A stretch of DNA of 41,508 nt from Rhodococcus sp. AW25M09. GTDB lineage: Bacteria > Actinomycetota > Actinomycetes > Mycobacteriales > Mycobacteriaceae. The translations under genes and the position numbers were made by a program. Where the stretch lies: positions 1 through 41,508 of the forward strand of contig NZ_CAPS01000016.1 of assembly GCF_000333955.1 (NCBI RefSeq), in the 5' to 3' direction. Positions 7,383-15,002 of this stretch are shown piece after piece (the first letter of the stretch is position 1; every line of letters starts with the position of its first letter). The notes beneath the pieces are model-generated. The model saw only the letters and a list, made by a program, of their open reading frames with translations. It did not search any database and was not told where the DNA came from.

Positions 7383-9698
7383 TCACGCCGCCGCGGCTGC
7401 TGCCACCGGCTCCAGTGCGAGCGCGAGGATGTCGGCGACGTCGGTCATCGGACGAACGTCCAACGCCTCGAGCACTTCAGCGGGCACGTCGTCCAGATCC
7501 GGTTCGTTGCGGGCCGGAATGAACACCGTCTTCAGACCGGCACGCTGCGCAGCGAGCAGCTTCTGCTTCACTCCGCCGATCGGCAGCACCCGACCGTTCA
7601 GAGTGACCTCACCGGTCATGCCGACATCCGATCGCACCGGCCGCCCGGTGGCCATCGACACCAGCGCCGTCACCAATGTCACGCCGGCCGACGGGCCGTC
7701 CTTCGGTACCGCTCCCGCAGGAACGTGCACGTGGATGCGGCGATCGAGAGATTCGGGAGTGACGCCGAATTGCGCTGCGTGCGAACGAACGTAGGACAAC
7801 GCGATCTGCGCGGACTCCTTCATCACGTCACCGAGCTGGCCGGTGAGCTCGAGACCGGGACCGCCGTCGGTCGATGCAGCCTCGATGAACAGCACATCAC
7901 CGCCGAGACCGGTGACCGCGAGGCCTGTTGCCACGCCGGGTACTTCGGTCCGCTCGTGCGCCTCGGGGGTGAAGCGCGGACGGCCCAGGTAGGCCACGAG
8001 ATCCGGCTCGTCGATCTCGAGAACATCGGTGCCGCCCACCAGCTTCGTCGCCACCTTGCGCAGGGCCTTGGCCAGTAGACGTTCGAGTTGCCGAACTCCG
8101 GGCTCGCGGGTGTAGTCGGCCGCGATCTTGCGCAGCGCGGCATCGGTGACCGTCACCTCGTCGGATGTAACTGCAGCCCTGTCCATCTGACGGGGAAGCA
8201 GGTAGTTCCGAGCGATGACGACCTTGTCGTCCTCGGTGTATCCATCGATGGTCACCAGTTCCATACGGTCGAGCAGCGGCCCGGGGATCTGGTCGATCAC
8301 ATTGGCGGTAGCGAGGAACACCACGTCGGACAGATCGAGATCCAGGTCGAGGTAGTGGTCACGGAACGTGTGATTCTGTGCCGGATCCAGCACCTCGAGC
8401 AGTGCTGCACTGGGATCGCCGCGATAGTCCGAACCGACCTTGTCGATCTCGTCGAGCAGCACGACGGGATTCATCGATCCCGCCTCTCCGATGGCCCGAA
8501 CGATCCGGCCCGGTAGAGCGCCGACGTACGTGCGACGGTGTCCACGAATCTCGGCCTCGTCGCGGACGCCACCCAGCGCGACGCGCACGAAAGTGCGACC
8601 GAGCGCACGTGCTACCGATTCACCCAGCGAGGTCTTGCCCACTCCGGGCGGACCGGCGAGCACCATCACTGCCCCGGAGCCGCGTCCGCCGACCGACTGC
8701 AATCCGCGTTCGGACCGCCGTGCACGCACGGCCAGGTATTCGACGATCCGATCCTTCACGTCGTCGAGGCCGTGGTGATCCGCATCGAGAACGGCACGCG
8801 CAGAGTCGATGTCGGTGTTGTCGGTGGTGGTGTTACTCCACGGCAGATCGAGGACGGTGTCGAGCCACGTGCGAATCCAGCCCGATTCCGGGCTCTGATC
8901 GCTGGCGCGCTCCAACTTGCCGACCTCACGGAGCGCTTGTTCGCGCACGTTCTCGGGTAGGTCTGCAGCCTCGACGCGGCCGCGGTAGTCGTCGGCACCG
9001 TCGGGTTCGTCCTCGCCGAGCTCCTTGCGAATGGCCGCCAACTGCTGTCGGAGCAGGAACTCCTTCTGAGTCTTCTCCATACCGTCTCGGACGTCGCCGG
9101 AGATCTTGTCGTTGACCTCGACTTCGGCGAGATGAGCCTTGGTCCACTCGATGAGCGACGTCAAACGAGTTGTGACGTCGGGTGTTTCGAGCAGATCACG
9201 CTTCTGCACGTCGGTGAGGTACGACGCGTAGCCAGCGGTGTCGGCGATCGCACCGGGATCGGTGAGCTTGTTGACCGAGTCGATCACCTGCCACGCATCG
9301 CGGCGCTGCAGCATCGCCACCACGAGCTGCTTGTATTCGGCAGCGAGAGCTTTGAGGCCATCGTCGGCGGCCTCATCGGCCACGGGCTCGGCCTCCACCC
9401 AGAGGGCGGCACCGGGACCGCTGACACCGTGGCCGATGTGCGCGCGGCGCGTGGCCTTGATGACCGCCGCCGGTCGTCCGTCGGCCAGGCGCCCCATCTG
9501 GACGATCGAGGCGAGGACGCCGTACGCGGCGTAGCGGTCTTCGAGCCGGGGTGCCACGAGCAATGTGCCGTCGTTGCTCGCCTTCGCGGCGTCGACGGCG
9601 GCACGAGCAGCCTCGTCGAGTTCGACGGGCACCACCATTCCGGGCAGGACGATCGGGTCGGTCAAGAACAGTACGGGGACACGAACGATTTCGGTCAC
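7383..9698 (-). CDS. lon: ATP-dependent Lon protease
   Basis: 771-residue AAA+ serine protease of protein quality control. Order: N-terminal LON substrate-binding domain (about 1-190), helical linker, AAA+ domain with Walker A GPPGVGKTS and a LLDEIDKVG Walker B, then the protease domain with the Ser-Lys dyad S670 (PKDGPSAG) and K713 (GGVKQK), exactly 43 residues apart as in other Lon enzymes. Cytoplasmic hexamer that degrades misfolded and some regulatory proteins. The start is GTG at 9698-9696 with GGAGGAG just upstream. An HspR-type HAIR dyad at 9714-9732 lies immediately before the ribosome-binding site, so heat-shock repression by HspR is likely; lon is a known HspR target in Streptomyces. 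Not in an operon. Confidence 0.97.
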   Translation of the reverse strand: MTEIVRVPVLFLTDPIVLPGMVVPVELDEAARAAVDAAKASNDGTLLVAPRLEDRYAAYGVLASIVQMGRLADGRPAAVIKATRRAHIGHGVSGPGAALWVEAEPVADEAADDGLKALAAEYKQLVVAMLQRRDAWQVIDSVNKLTDPGAIADTAGYASYLTDVQKRDLLETPDVTTRLTSLIEWTKAHLAEVEVNDKISGDVRDGMEKTQKEFLLRQQLAAIRKELGEDEPDGADDYRGRVEAADLPENVREQALREVGKLERASDQSPESGWIRTWLDTVLDLPWSNTTTDNTDIDSARAVLDADHHGLDDVKDRIVEYLAVRARRSERGLQSVGGRGSGAVMVLAGPPGVGKTSLGESVARALGRTFVRVALGGVRDEAEIRGHRRTYVGALPGRIVRAIGEAGSMNPVVLLDEIDKVGSDYRGDPSAALLEVLDPAQNHTFRDHYLDLDLDLSDVVFLATANVIDQIPGPLLDRMELVTIDGYTEDDKVVIARNYLLPRQMDRAAVTSDEVTVTDAALRKIAADYTREPGVRQLERLLAKALRKVATKLVGGTDVLEIDEPDLVAYLGRPRFTPEAHERTEVPGVATGLAVTGLGGDVLFIEAASTDGGPGLELTGQLGDVMKESAQIALSYVRSHAAQFGVTPESLDRRIHVHVPAGAVPKDGPSAGVTLVTALVSMATGRPVRSDVGMTGEVTLNGRVLPIGGVKQKLLAAQRAGLKTVFIPARNEPDLDDVPAEVLEALDVRPMTDVADILALALEPVAAAAAA

Positions 9699-9713
9699 TT
9701 CTCCTCCAAAGGA

Positions 9714-9732
9714 TTGAGCTATAGGGGCTCAA
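9714..9732 (-). promoter_or_regulatory. HAIR-type dyad (HspR operator) upstream of lon
   Basis: TTGAGC and GCTCAA, perfect 6-bp arms with a 7-base spacer, matching the core and spacing of the HspR HAIR element (CTTGAGT-N7-ACTCAAG) apart from its outer bases. It lies 16 bases from the lon start codon. Confidence 0.75.
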
Positions 9733-9807
9733 CTTCGAAAGCGCTAGTGATGTTCCCGGGAAGTGCGCTGTTCTCCGTGGGCAGAACGCCCGACCGTCCG
9801 CATTTGC

Positions 9808-10509
9808 CTACTTCAGAGCGCTGACCAGCTTCTCTGCCAGCGGACGCGAGGAAGCCGGGTTCTGTCCGGTGTACAGATTCCGGTCGACGACGACGTTCGG
9901 TCCCCACGCATCTGCCGAGTCGAATTTTGCGCCGTTCTCGCGCAGGCGGGACTCGAGCAACCACGGAGCCTTGTCGGCGAGGCCGGCCTGGGTCTCCTCC
10001 TCGTCGGTGAATCCGGTGAGCTCGTATCCGTCGAACGCCCAGGATCCGTCGGCGCGCACGGCGGGAAGCAGGGCGGCGGGCGCGTGGCACACAGCGGAGA
10101 CCACTTTGTTTGCGTCCAAGAAATCGACTACCAGGGCACCGAAGCTCTCGGACACCGCCAGATCCTCCATCGGGCCATGACCGCCGGGCACGAACACGAC
10201 ATCGAAATCGGCTGCCTTCTGGTCCTCCAACACTGCGGGCGAAGACAGGATCGACTCGATCGAGGCGAGGTAGCTCTTCTGATCTGCCACCTTGTCCTCG
10301 TCGCCGCCGTTGGCCTCGACCGCGAGACTGCCCTCGTCGACAACCGGAGCCTTACCTCCCGGCGTCGCCACCGTGATGTCCCAACCTGCGTCGACGAACG
10401 TGCGGTGCGATTCGACGAGCTCTTCGGCCCAGTACCCGGTGGGGTGCTTGCTTCCGTCCTTCAGTGTCCAGTGATCGGCAGCGGTTACTGCAAAAAGCAG
10501 AGTAGTCAT
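9808..10509 (-). CDS. DJ-1/PfpI family (Hsp31-like) protein
   Basis: 233-residue type 1 glutamine-amidotransferase-like protein. I place the start at 10509 (MTTLLFAVTA), the natural first beta strand, with AAAGAGG upstream, rather than at the longer open frame to 10551. The nucleophile elbow is VSAVCHAPAAL with C141 and H142; E30 in TGYWAEEL is the conserved acidic residue near the cysteine, and FVPGGHGPMEDL forms the neighbouring loop. This arrangement is that of Hsp31-like glyoxalase III/deglycase proteins, which detoxify methylglyoxal or repair glycated residues; which activity applies here is uncertain. Its position beside lon suits a protein-quality-control or stress role, but the two genes are separated by 109 bases. 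Confidence 0.85.
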   Translation of the reverse strand: MTTLLFAVTAADHWTLKDGSKHPTGYWAEELVESHRTFVDAGWDITVATPGGKAPVVDEGSLAVEANGGDEDKVADQKSYLASIESILSSPAVLEDQKAADFDVVFVPGGHGPMEDLAVSESFGALVVDFLDANKVVSAVCHAPAALLPAVRADGSWAFDGYELTGFTDEEETQAGLADKAPWLLESRLRENGAKFDSADAWGPNVVVDRNLYTGQNPASSRPLAEKLVSALK

Positions 10510-10599
10510 GGTCGAACAGCCTCTTTCTATGATCGGGATCCCCTCCGGCATGCCACGGATACTCCCGATCGAAACACGGCGACAACCGCAACACGTCCG

Positions 10600-11367
10600 T
10601 CACCGGCTGGGGCGTGACCCGACCACCACGACCGCGTCGAGCACCTCGGACTCACAGATGCGGGCGGTGAACCCGGCATCGCGCACCGCCTGGAGCGTCG
10701 AATCCACCAGCTGCGCACTGGTTTCGATGAGCAGGTGACCGCCTGGAGCAAGCCACTCCATGGCTCGCGCGGAGACCCTTCGGTGGAGGCCGGCACCGTC
10801 CGTGCCACCGTCGAGCGCGACGTGCGGTTCGTGGATCCGCGCCTCTCGTGGCATCAGCCCGATTTCGCCCGTCGGAACGTAGGGAGCGTTGACGACGACC
10901 GCGTCGAACCTGCCGCGTAATTCTGACGGGAGTGCGTCGTACAGGTCGCCCAGGTGCACCGTCCCCCCGACAGCGTCCAGGTTGCGCCTGGCGCACTCCA
11001 CAGCCGCGACGTCGATATCGGCGGCGTGCAGCTCGGTGACGCCACCGACCGACAGTCCTATCGCGCCGGAACCGCAGCACAGATCCAGCAGTACCGAAGG
11101 ACGCAGTGCTGCAACACATTCGACGAGAAACTCGGTGCGGCGACGTGGTACGAACACGCCCGGCGCGACGGCGATGCGTCGGCCACAGAACAACACCCAG
11201 CCGACGACGTACTCGAGCGGTTCACCGGAGATGCGTCGCCCCAGTAGCTCGATCAGCTCGGCCCGGTTCGTGGCGGACTCGACGAGGATGTCGGCTTCCT
11301 CCTCGGCGAACACACACCCGGCGCTGCGCAACGAGGACACCACCTCGTCGTAGTCGATTTCCATCAT
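10600..11367 (-). CDS. HemK/PrmC-like protein N5-glutamine methyltransferase paralogue
   Basis: 255-residue SAM-dependent methyltransferase of the HemK family, which methylates the GGQ glutamine of release factors. N-terminal helical domain about 1-75, then a Rossmann domain with SAM-binding DLCCGSGAIG (95-104), acidic AADID (116-119) and the catalytic-loop motif NAPY at 160-163 in place of the NPPY of true PrmC. The EPLEYVVGW and PRRRTE segments are also HemK-like. It is shorter than canonical PrmC (about 280) and does not lie in a prfA-prmC cluster, so it is likely a paralogue with its own substrate. Start at 11367 chosen from AGGAGG eight bases upstream; the frame stays open further upstream without a ribosome site. 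Confidence 0.8.
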   Translation of the reverse strand: MMEIDYDEVVSSLRSAGCVFAEEEADILVESATNRAELIELLGRRISGEPLEYVVGWVLFCGRRIAVAPGVFVPRRRTEFLVECVAALRPSVLLDLCCGSGAIGLSVGGVTELHAADIDVAAVECARRNLDAVGGTVHLGDLYDALPSELRGRFDAVVVNAPYVPTGEIGLMPREARIHEPHVALDGGTDGAGLHRRVSARAMEWLAPGGHLLIETSAQLVDSTLQAVRDAGFTARICESEVLDAVVVVGSRPSR

Positions 11368-11528
11368 GGACGGTGCCTCCTGGAATACGTGCGCCCAGCT
11401 GCCCCTCGCTGAAACACTGTATCGCGGGATGTCGCACGAGAGAACAGCCCGCAGGCGTTTGCGACGCGCGCACCTGCATCGAACAATCTCGTTTGACCCT
11501 GCCACGCGCCGAAGGACAGAGTGGACGC

Positions 11529-12335
11529 ATGCGCGCGCCCGAGAACTTGCTGGCCGATTGCAGCAGCTGCTTCGGGCTGTGCTGCGTCGCTCTGCCCTTC
11601 GCGAAGTCGTCGGATTTCGCTGTCGACAAGGCCGGTGGGCAGCCGTGCCGCAACCTGCTGGAGGACTCGCGCTGCGGCATTCACTCGTCGCTCCGGGAGA
11701 AGGGCTTTTCCGGATGCACGGTGTACGACTGCTTCGGTGCGGGCCAGAAGGTCTCGCAGTCCACGTTCACCGGACAGGACTGGCGGCAGCAGCCGTCGAA
11801 CTCCTCGGAGATGTTCGCGGTGTTCCCGGTGATGCGGGATCTGCATGAGCTGCTCTGGTATTTGGCAGATGCGCACGATCGGACATCGACCGCGGCCCTG
11901 CACAGCCGGCTTGTTCACGAATACGACGAGCTGGATGCACTGACTTCGGCGACGCCCGAGATCCTGATGTCGCTCGACGTCTCCGCGCTGCGTTCGCGGA
12001 TCAACAACGTGCTGCTCGAGGCAAGCGAGCTGATTCGCGCCGAAGTGACAGGCAAGAAGAAGAACCACCGCGGACGCGACATGATCGGCGCGAAACTCGC
12101 CGGTGCCGACCTACGTGGCGCGAGCCTGCGCGGCGCATATCTCATCGGGGCCGACCTGCGCGGGGCCGACCTGCGCCTGGCCGATGTGATCGGCGCGGAC
12201 CTGCGCGGGGCCAATGTTCGAGGTGCAGACCTACGCGGCTGCATCTATGCCACTCAGTTCCAGATAAATGCGGCACGCGGTGACTCCACGACGCAGCTCC
12301 CGGAATCCCTGACCCGCCCAGACCACTGGGCGTAA
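11529..12335 (+). CDS. cysteine-cluster plus pentapeptide-repeat protein
   Basis: 268 residues. The N-terminal part has a dense cysteine cluster: C11, C14, C18, C19 (CSSCFGLCC), then single cysteines in QPCRNL, SRCGIH, SGCTVYDC, a layout like YkgJ-type zinc/iron-chelating domains. A helical middle follows (about 95-180, EMFAVFPVMRDLHELLWYLADA onward), then a C-terminal right-handed quadrilateral helix built of about ten A(D/N)LRG-type pentapeptides (about 185-245). Function unknown: pentapeptide helices can mimic DNA or act as scaffolds, and the cluster suggests metal binding. The start ATG has AAGGAC about 12 bases upstream. It is divergent from the HemK-like gene and ends four bases from the convergent HhH gene. 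Confidence 0.75.
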   Translation: MRAPENLLADCSSCFGLCCVALPFAKSSDFAVDKAGGQPCRNLLEDSRCGIHSSLREKGFSGCTVYDCFGAGQKVSQSTFTGQDWRQQPSNSSEMFAVFPVMRDLHELLWYLADAHDRTSTAALHSRLVHEYDELDALTSATPEILMSLDVSALRSRINNVLLEASELIRAEVTGKKKNHRGRDMIGAKLAGADLRGASLRGAYLIGADLRGADLRLADVIGADLRGANVRGADLRGCIYATQFQINAARGDSTTQLPESLTRPDHWA

Positions 12336-12339
12336 TTGC

Positions 12340-12549
12340 TCAACCCAACGATCGGCCGGTCTGTTCCAGAGCCTCTCGAACGATCCTCAGCGCCTTCGGT
12401 CCCACACCGTGCAACTTCTGAAGTTCCGTCGCCGGCACACCCACCAGGTCGTCCAGACGTACGTAGCCCGCCGCACGGAATGCACGTGACGCAGGATTTC
12501 CTGTTCCCTTCGGAAAATCCGGTTCTTCGCCGGTTTCTGCTCTGGACAC
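12340..12549 (-). CDS. small helix-hairpin-helix DNA-binding protein
   Basis: 69 residues. The C-terminal half reads as a compact HhH fold: YVRLDDLVGVPATELQKLHG followed by GVGPKALRIVREAL, where GVGPKA is the hairpin that contacts the DNA backbone. This resembles the RNA polymerase alpha C-terminal domain and small repair-associated HhH proteins. I set the start at GTG 12549 because a perfect-looking -10, TAGAAT (12561-12556), lies six bases before it, implying a leaderless message; a TTG six bases upstream is the alternative. It shares a divergent promoter region with the SDR gene. Specific role unknown. Confidence 0.75.
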   Translation of the reverse strand: MSRAETGEEPDFPKGTGNPASRAFRAAGYVRLDDLVGVPATELQKLHGVGPKALRIVREALEQTGRSLG

Positions 12550-12555
12550 GGGCAA

Positions 12556-12578
12556 ATTCTAAACCAGGCCGGTAGCCT
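12556..12578. promoter_or_regulatory. overlapping divergent leaderless promoters
   Basis: Minus-strand -10 TAGAAT (12561-12556) serves the HhH gene and plus-strand -10 TAGCCT (12573-12578) serves the SDR gene; each ends six bases before a start codon. The two inferred +1 sites are only 36 bases apart, so each -35 region falls on or next to the other promoter's -10. A 6-bp dyad (CCAGGC / GCCTGG, 12564-12580) lies between them. Confidence 0.6.
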
Positions 12579-12584
12579 GGCGCC

Positions 12585-13472
12585 GTGCCTGAAACCAAGC
12601 AGAGACGCGTTGTCATCACCGGAGCGAACACCGGCATCGGCTACTACACCGCCCTGGAGTTGGCCAAGCGCGGCGACCACGTCACGCTGGCATGCCGCAA
12701 CCAGGACAAGGCCGAGGCCGCAGCGGCGAAGATTCGCGCGGAAGCTCCGAACGGAACCGTCGACACGGCCACCCTGAATCTCGCGGACCTCGCCTCGGTG
12801 CGCGAGTACGCCGCATCGGCCCCCGAGTCGATCGACGTCCTGATCAACAACGCCGGCGTCATGATGCCCTCGTCGCGGACCGAGACCGCGGACGGATTCG
12901 AGCTCCAGCTCGGCACCAATCACCTCGGTCACTTCGCACTGACCGGCCTGCTGTTTCCCAAGCTCGCCGACGACGCGAAGATCACCACCATCGCCTCGGT
13001 CGCGCACCGGCAGGGCCCCAAGCTCGATTTCGACAATCTTCAGCTCGAGCGTGGATACAGCGCACAGCGCGGCTATGCGAACTCCAAGCTGGCGAACATC
13101 CTGTTCGCTTTGGAACTTCAGCGTCGGATCGACAAGGCCGGACTGAAAATCACCAGCAATGCTGCGCACCCCGGCATCTCCGCAACCGACCTGTACTCGA
13201 GCCCCGACGGTCTGGGCAGCAACAAGATTCTGGCTACCCTGGCACCGATCATGCTCAAGGTGGCCTCCCAATCTGCCAGTGCCGGAGCACGTCCCACGCT
13301 CTACGCGGTCGACGTTGCGGACGGCGGCACGTACAGCGGCCCCACATCTCTCTTCGAGACGCGCGGCAAGCCCGGCCCGGCAAGCATGACGAAGACCGCT
13401 CAGGACCCGGCTCTGGCAGCAAAGCTGTGGGACGCCAGCGAGAAACTGACCGGAGTCGACTACCCGTTCTGA
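12585..13472 (+). CDS. SDR family NAD(P)-dependent oxidoreductase
   Basis: 295-residue short-chain dehydrogenase of the retinol-dehydrogenase-like (RDH/WWOX-type) group. N-terminal nucleotide loop TGANTGIG (12-19), followed by ACRNQDKAE, which with its Arg suggests NADP(H). Further motifs: LINNAGVMM, NHLGHF with its Asn, SVAH (active-site Ser) and YANSK (catalytic Tyr and Lys). Substrate cannot be inferred; this subgroup acts on many carbonyls and alcohols and is numerous in Rhodococcus. GTG start, leaderless, six bases after TAGCCT. Its last 13 bases overlap the convergent TetR gene. Confidence 0.88.
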   Translation: MPETKQRRVVITGANTGIGYYTALELAKRGDHVTLACRNQDKAEAAAAKIRAEAPNGTVDTATLNLADLASVREYAASAPESIDVLINNAGVMMPSSRTETADGFELQLGTNHLGHFALTGLLFPKLADDAKITTIASVAHRQGPKLDFDNLQLERGYSAQRGYANSKLANILFALELQRRIDKAGLKITSNAAHPGISATDLYSSPDGLGSNKILATLAPIMLKVASQSASAGARPTLYAVDVADGGTYSGPTSLFETRGKPGPASMTKTAQDPALAAKLWDASEKLTGVDYPF

Positions 13473-14011
13473 CCGGGCACCCGAGACTTCACCTCGACAC
13501 CCTCGAGGTAGACGGCGATCGGAAACCTCAACGCCGCAACGTCGTTCGATATTCGACGCCCGAACACGACATCGGCCACCAGGCCCTCGCACAGCGAGAC
13601 CAGTCCGTCTCCGTGTTCGGGATCGTCGAACAATACGCGGGCTCGTTCGAGCGAGAAGAGCGACCGAGCCAGCACAGCCCGAACGTCCTGCGCAACAGCA
13701 GGATCGAGCATCAACGCGTAGCGGGCCTCGAGCTCGACCAGGCGATGGGTGAGCGCGTCGTGGAGGTACTGCGCCACCACCGTCGCAACATCGCTCTCAC
13801 TGACGGCAATGCTCACGAACGACGCGCGCGAAAGCTCGACGAGGTGCGCCGCCACCGCTGCCAGCAGATCGGACTTGGTTCGGAAATAGTAGGACGTCGA
13901 CCCGGCCGGATATCCGAGGGCCGAATCGATCGCGCGGTGTGTCAGCGCGCGCATTCCGTCGCGAGCAACGAGCGTGAGCGCGGCGTCGGCAATGTCGGTT
14001 CGGCGATCCAT
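13460..14011 (-). CDS. TetR/AcrR family transcriptional regulator
   Basis: 183 residues. The N-terminal helix-turn-helix (about 5-50: IADAALTLVARDG, HRAIDSALGYPAGSTSYYF) is typical of TetR proteins and is followed by the FRTKSDLLAAVAAH helix and an all-helical ligand/dimer domain. Start at ATG 14011: a TAGACT hexamer (14024-14019) lies seven bases upstream, so the transcript is probably leaderless; a longer frame from GTG 14029 lacks ribosome-site spacing. The perfect 22-bp palindrome at 14030-14051 covers its -35 and spacer, so autorepression is likely. The same operator sits between this gene and zapE. Effector unknown. Confidence 0.88.
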   Translation of the reverse strand: MDRRTDIADAALTLVARDGMRALTHRAIDSALGYPAGSTSYYFRTKSDLLAAVAAHLVELSRASFVSIAVSESDVATVVAQYLHDALTHRLVELEARYALMLDPAVAQDVRAVLARSLFSLERARVLFDDPEHGDGLVSLCEGLVADVVFGRRISNDVAALRFPIAVYLEGVEVKSRVPGQNG

Positions 14012-14029
14012 CACCGTGAGTCTACACAC

Positions 14030-14051
14030 CTCCTCTACAAATGTAGAGGAG
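14030..14051. promoter_or_regulatory. TetR operator: perfect 22-bp palindrome
   Basis: CTCCTCTACA-AA-TGTAGAGGAG, 10-bp arms without mismatch, centred between the divergent tetR and zapE genes. It overlaps the spacer and -35 of tetR and lies at about -35 of zapE (whose -10 is TACGGT, 14059-14064), so binding could block both. Confidence 0.8.
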
Positions 14052-14071
14052 CTCGGCGTACGGTTCGATTC

Positions 14072-14944
14072 ATGAGGCCGACCCCACCGCGATCCAGCTT
14101 CGACACCGACTTAGCGCTCGACGATGCGCAGTCCGCAGCCGCGGATGCGCTGTCGACACCCGGCAGCAAGGGCATCTACCTCTGGGGACCAGTCGGACGG
14201 GGCAAGACCTGGCTGCTCGACACCTACTTCGACCACGTCGGCGTCACGACGAAAAAGCGCGTCCATTTCCACAGCTTCTTCCGCGATCTACATGCGGCGT
14301 ACTTTCGGCACCGGTTCTCGATCGACGCGGCCATCGACGACATACTGTCCACCGGCACCGCTCCGGCGTCACTGCTGTGCTTCGACGAGTTCCATGTCCA
14401 CGACATCGGCGACGCCCGCCTCATCACACGCATGCTCGACGCTCTGTTCGCCCGCGGCGTCGTCCTGGTCGTCACCTCGAACTACGCGCCCGACGACCTG
14501 CTGCCGAATCCGCTGTTCCACCAGGCATTCGCCCCGACGATCGAGATATTGAAGAAGAGGCTCGACGTGGTCTGCGTGGACGGACCTGTCGACTACCGCG
14601 CCGCCGGCACCAGTGGGTCGCGATTCGCGTCGGGGACATGGAGCCTGCAACCTGCGATGAGGGGGCACACATTTGCCGAGCTGTGCGGCGCCGCTCGTTC
14701 GACGGGTGACTACCTCCAGATGGTCGAGGCAACCACGAGCCTTACGGTCACCGAGATTCCGGCGCTCGCGAGTGTCGACGAGTTCGCCGCTCAGCGGTTC
14801 GCGAATCTCGTAGATGTCTTGTACGACCGCGACGTCCGTACCGACTTCCACGCTCTCGCCCCGCTGAGCGAATTCGCCGTCGGGCGCACCGGCCTCGACA
14901 CCGACCGCTTGGTCAGTCGACTCAGCGAGCTGGGTCCACGCTAG
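14072..14944 (+). CDS. zapE: ZapE/AFG1-like cell division ATPase
   Basis: 290-residue P-loop ATPase of the AFG1/LACE1/ZapE family; in E. coli ZapE binds the Z ring and GTP-dependent FtsZ polymers under stress. Walker A is WGPVGRGKTWLLD, the MHxF-like segment is RVHFHSFFRDLHAAYF, Walker B is LLCFDEFHVHD, and sensor 1 lies in LVVTSNYAP, all diagnostic for the family. Short for the family (usually 340-390), lacking part of the N-terminal region, but all ATPase motifs are present. ATG follows TACGGT by seven bases, so leaderless. It is likely co-controlled with the divergent TetR gene through the operator at 14030-14051 and ends at a strong terminator. Confidence 0.88.
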   Translation: MRPTPPRSSFDTDLALDDAQSAAADALSTPGSKGIYLWGPVGRGKTWLLDTYFDHVGVTTKKRVHFHSFFRDLHAAYFRHRFSIDAAIDDILSTGTAPASLLCFDEFHVHDIGDARLITRMLDALFARGVVLVVTSNYAPDDLLPNPLFHQAFAPTIEILKKRLDVVCVDGPVDYRAAGTSGSRFASGTWSLQPAMRGHTFAELCGAARSTGDYLQMVEATTSLTVTEIPALASVDEFAAQRFANLVDVLYDRDVRTDFHALAPLSEFAVGRTGLDTDRLVSRLSELGPR

Positions 14945-14948
14945 GGCG

Positions 14949-14992
14949 TCGTGCGCCTTTTGCACCCCTGGAGGTATGCAAAAGGCGCACGA
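14949..14992. terminator. bidirectional terminator between zapE and the GGDEF gene
   Basis: 16-bp perfectly paired stem (CGTGCGCCTTTTGCA at 14950-14964 with its complement at 14977-14991, plus one flanking T-A pair) and a 12-base loop. It lies between two convergent genes, four bases after the zapE stop codon. Confidence 0.85.
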
Positions 14993-15002
14993 GGCGGGAC
15001 GC

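Noticed and set aside
12692..14071. 460-codon upstream extension of the zapE frame
   Set aside because: It lies over the SDR and TetR genes in other frames and is Arg-rich without any domain; the ATPase has its own start and promoter at 14072.
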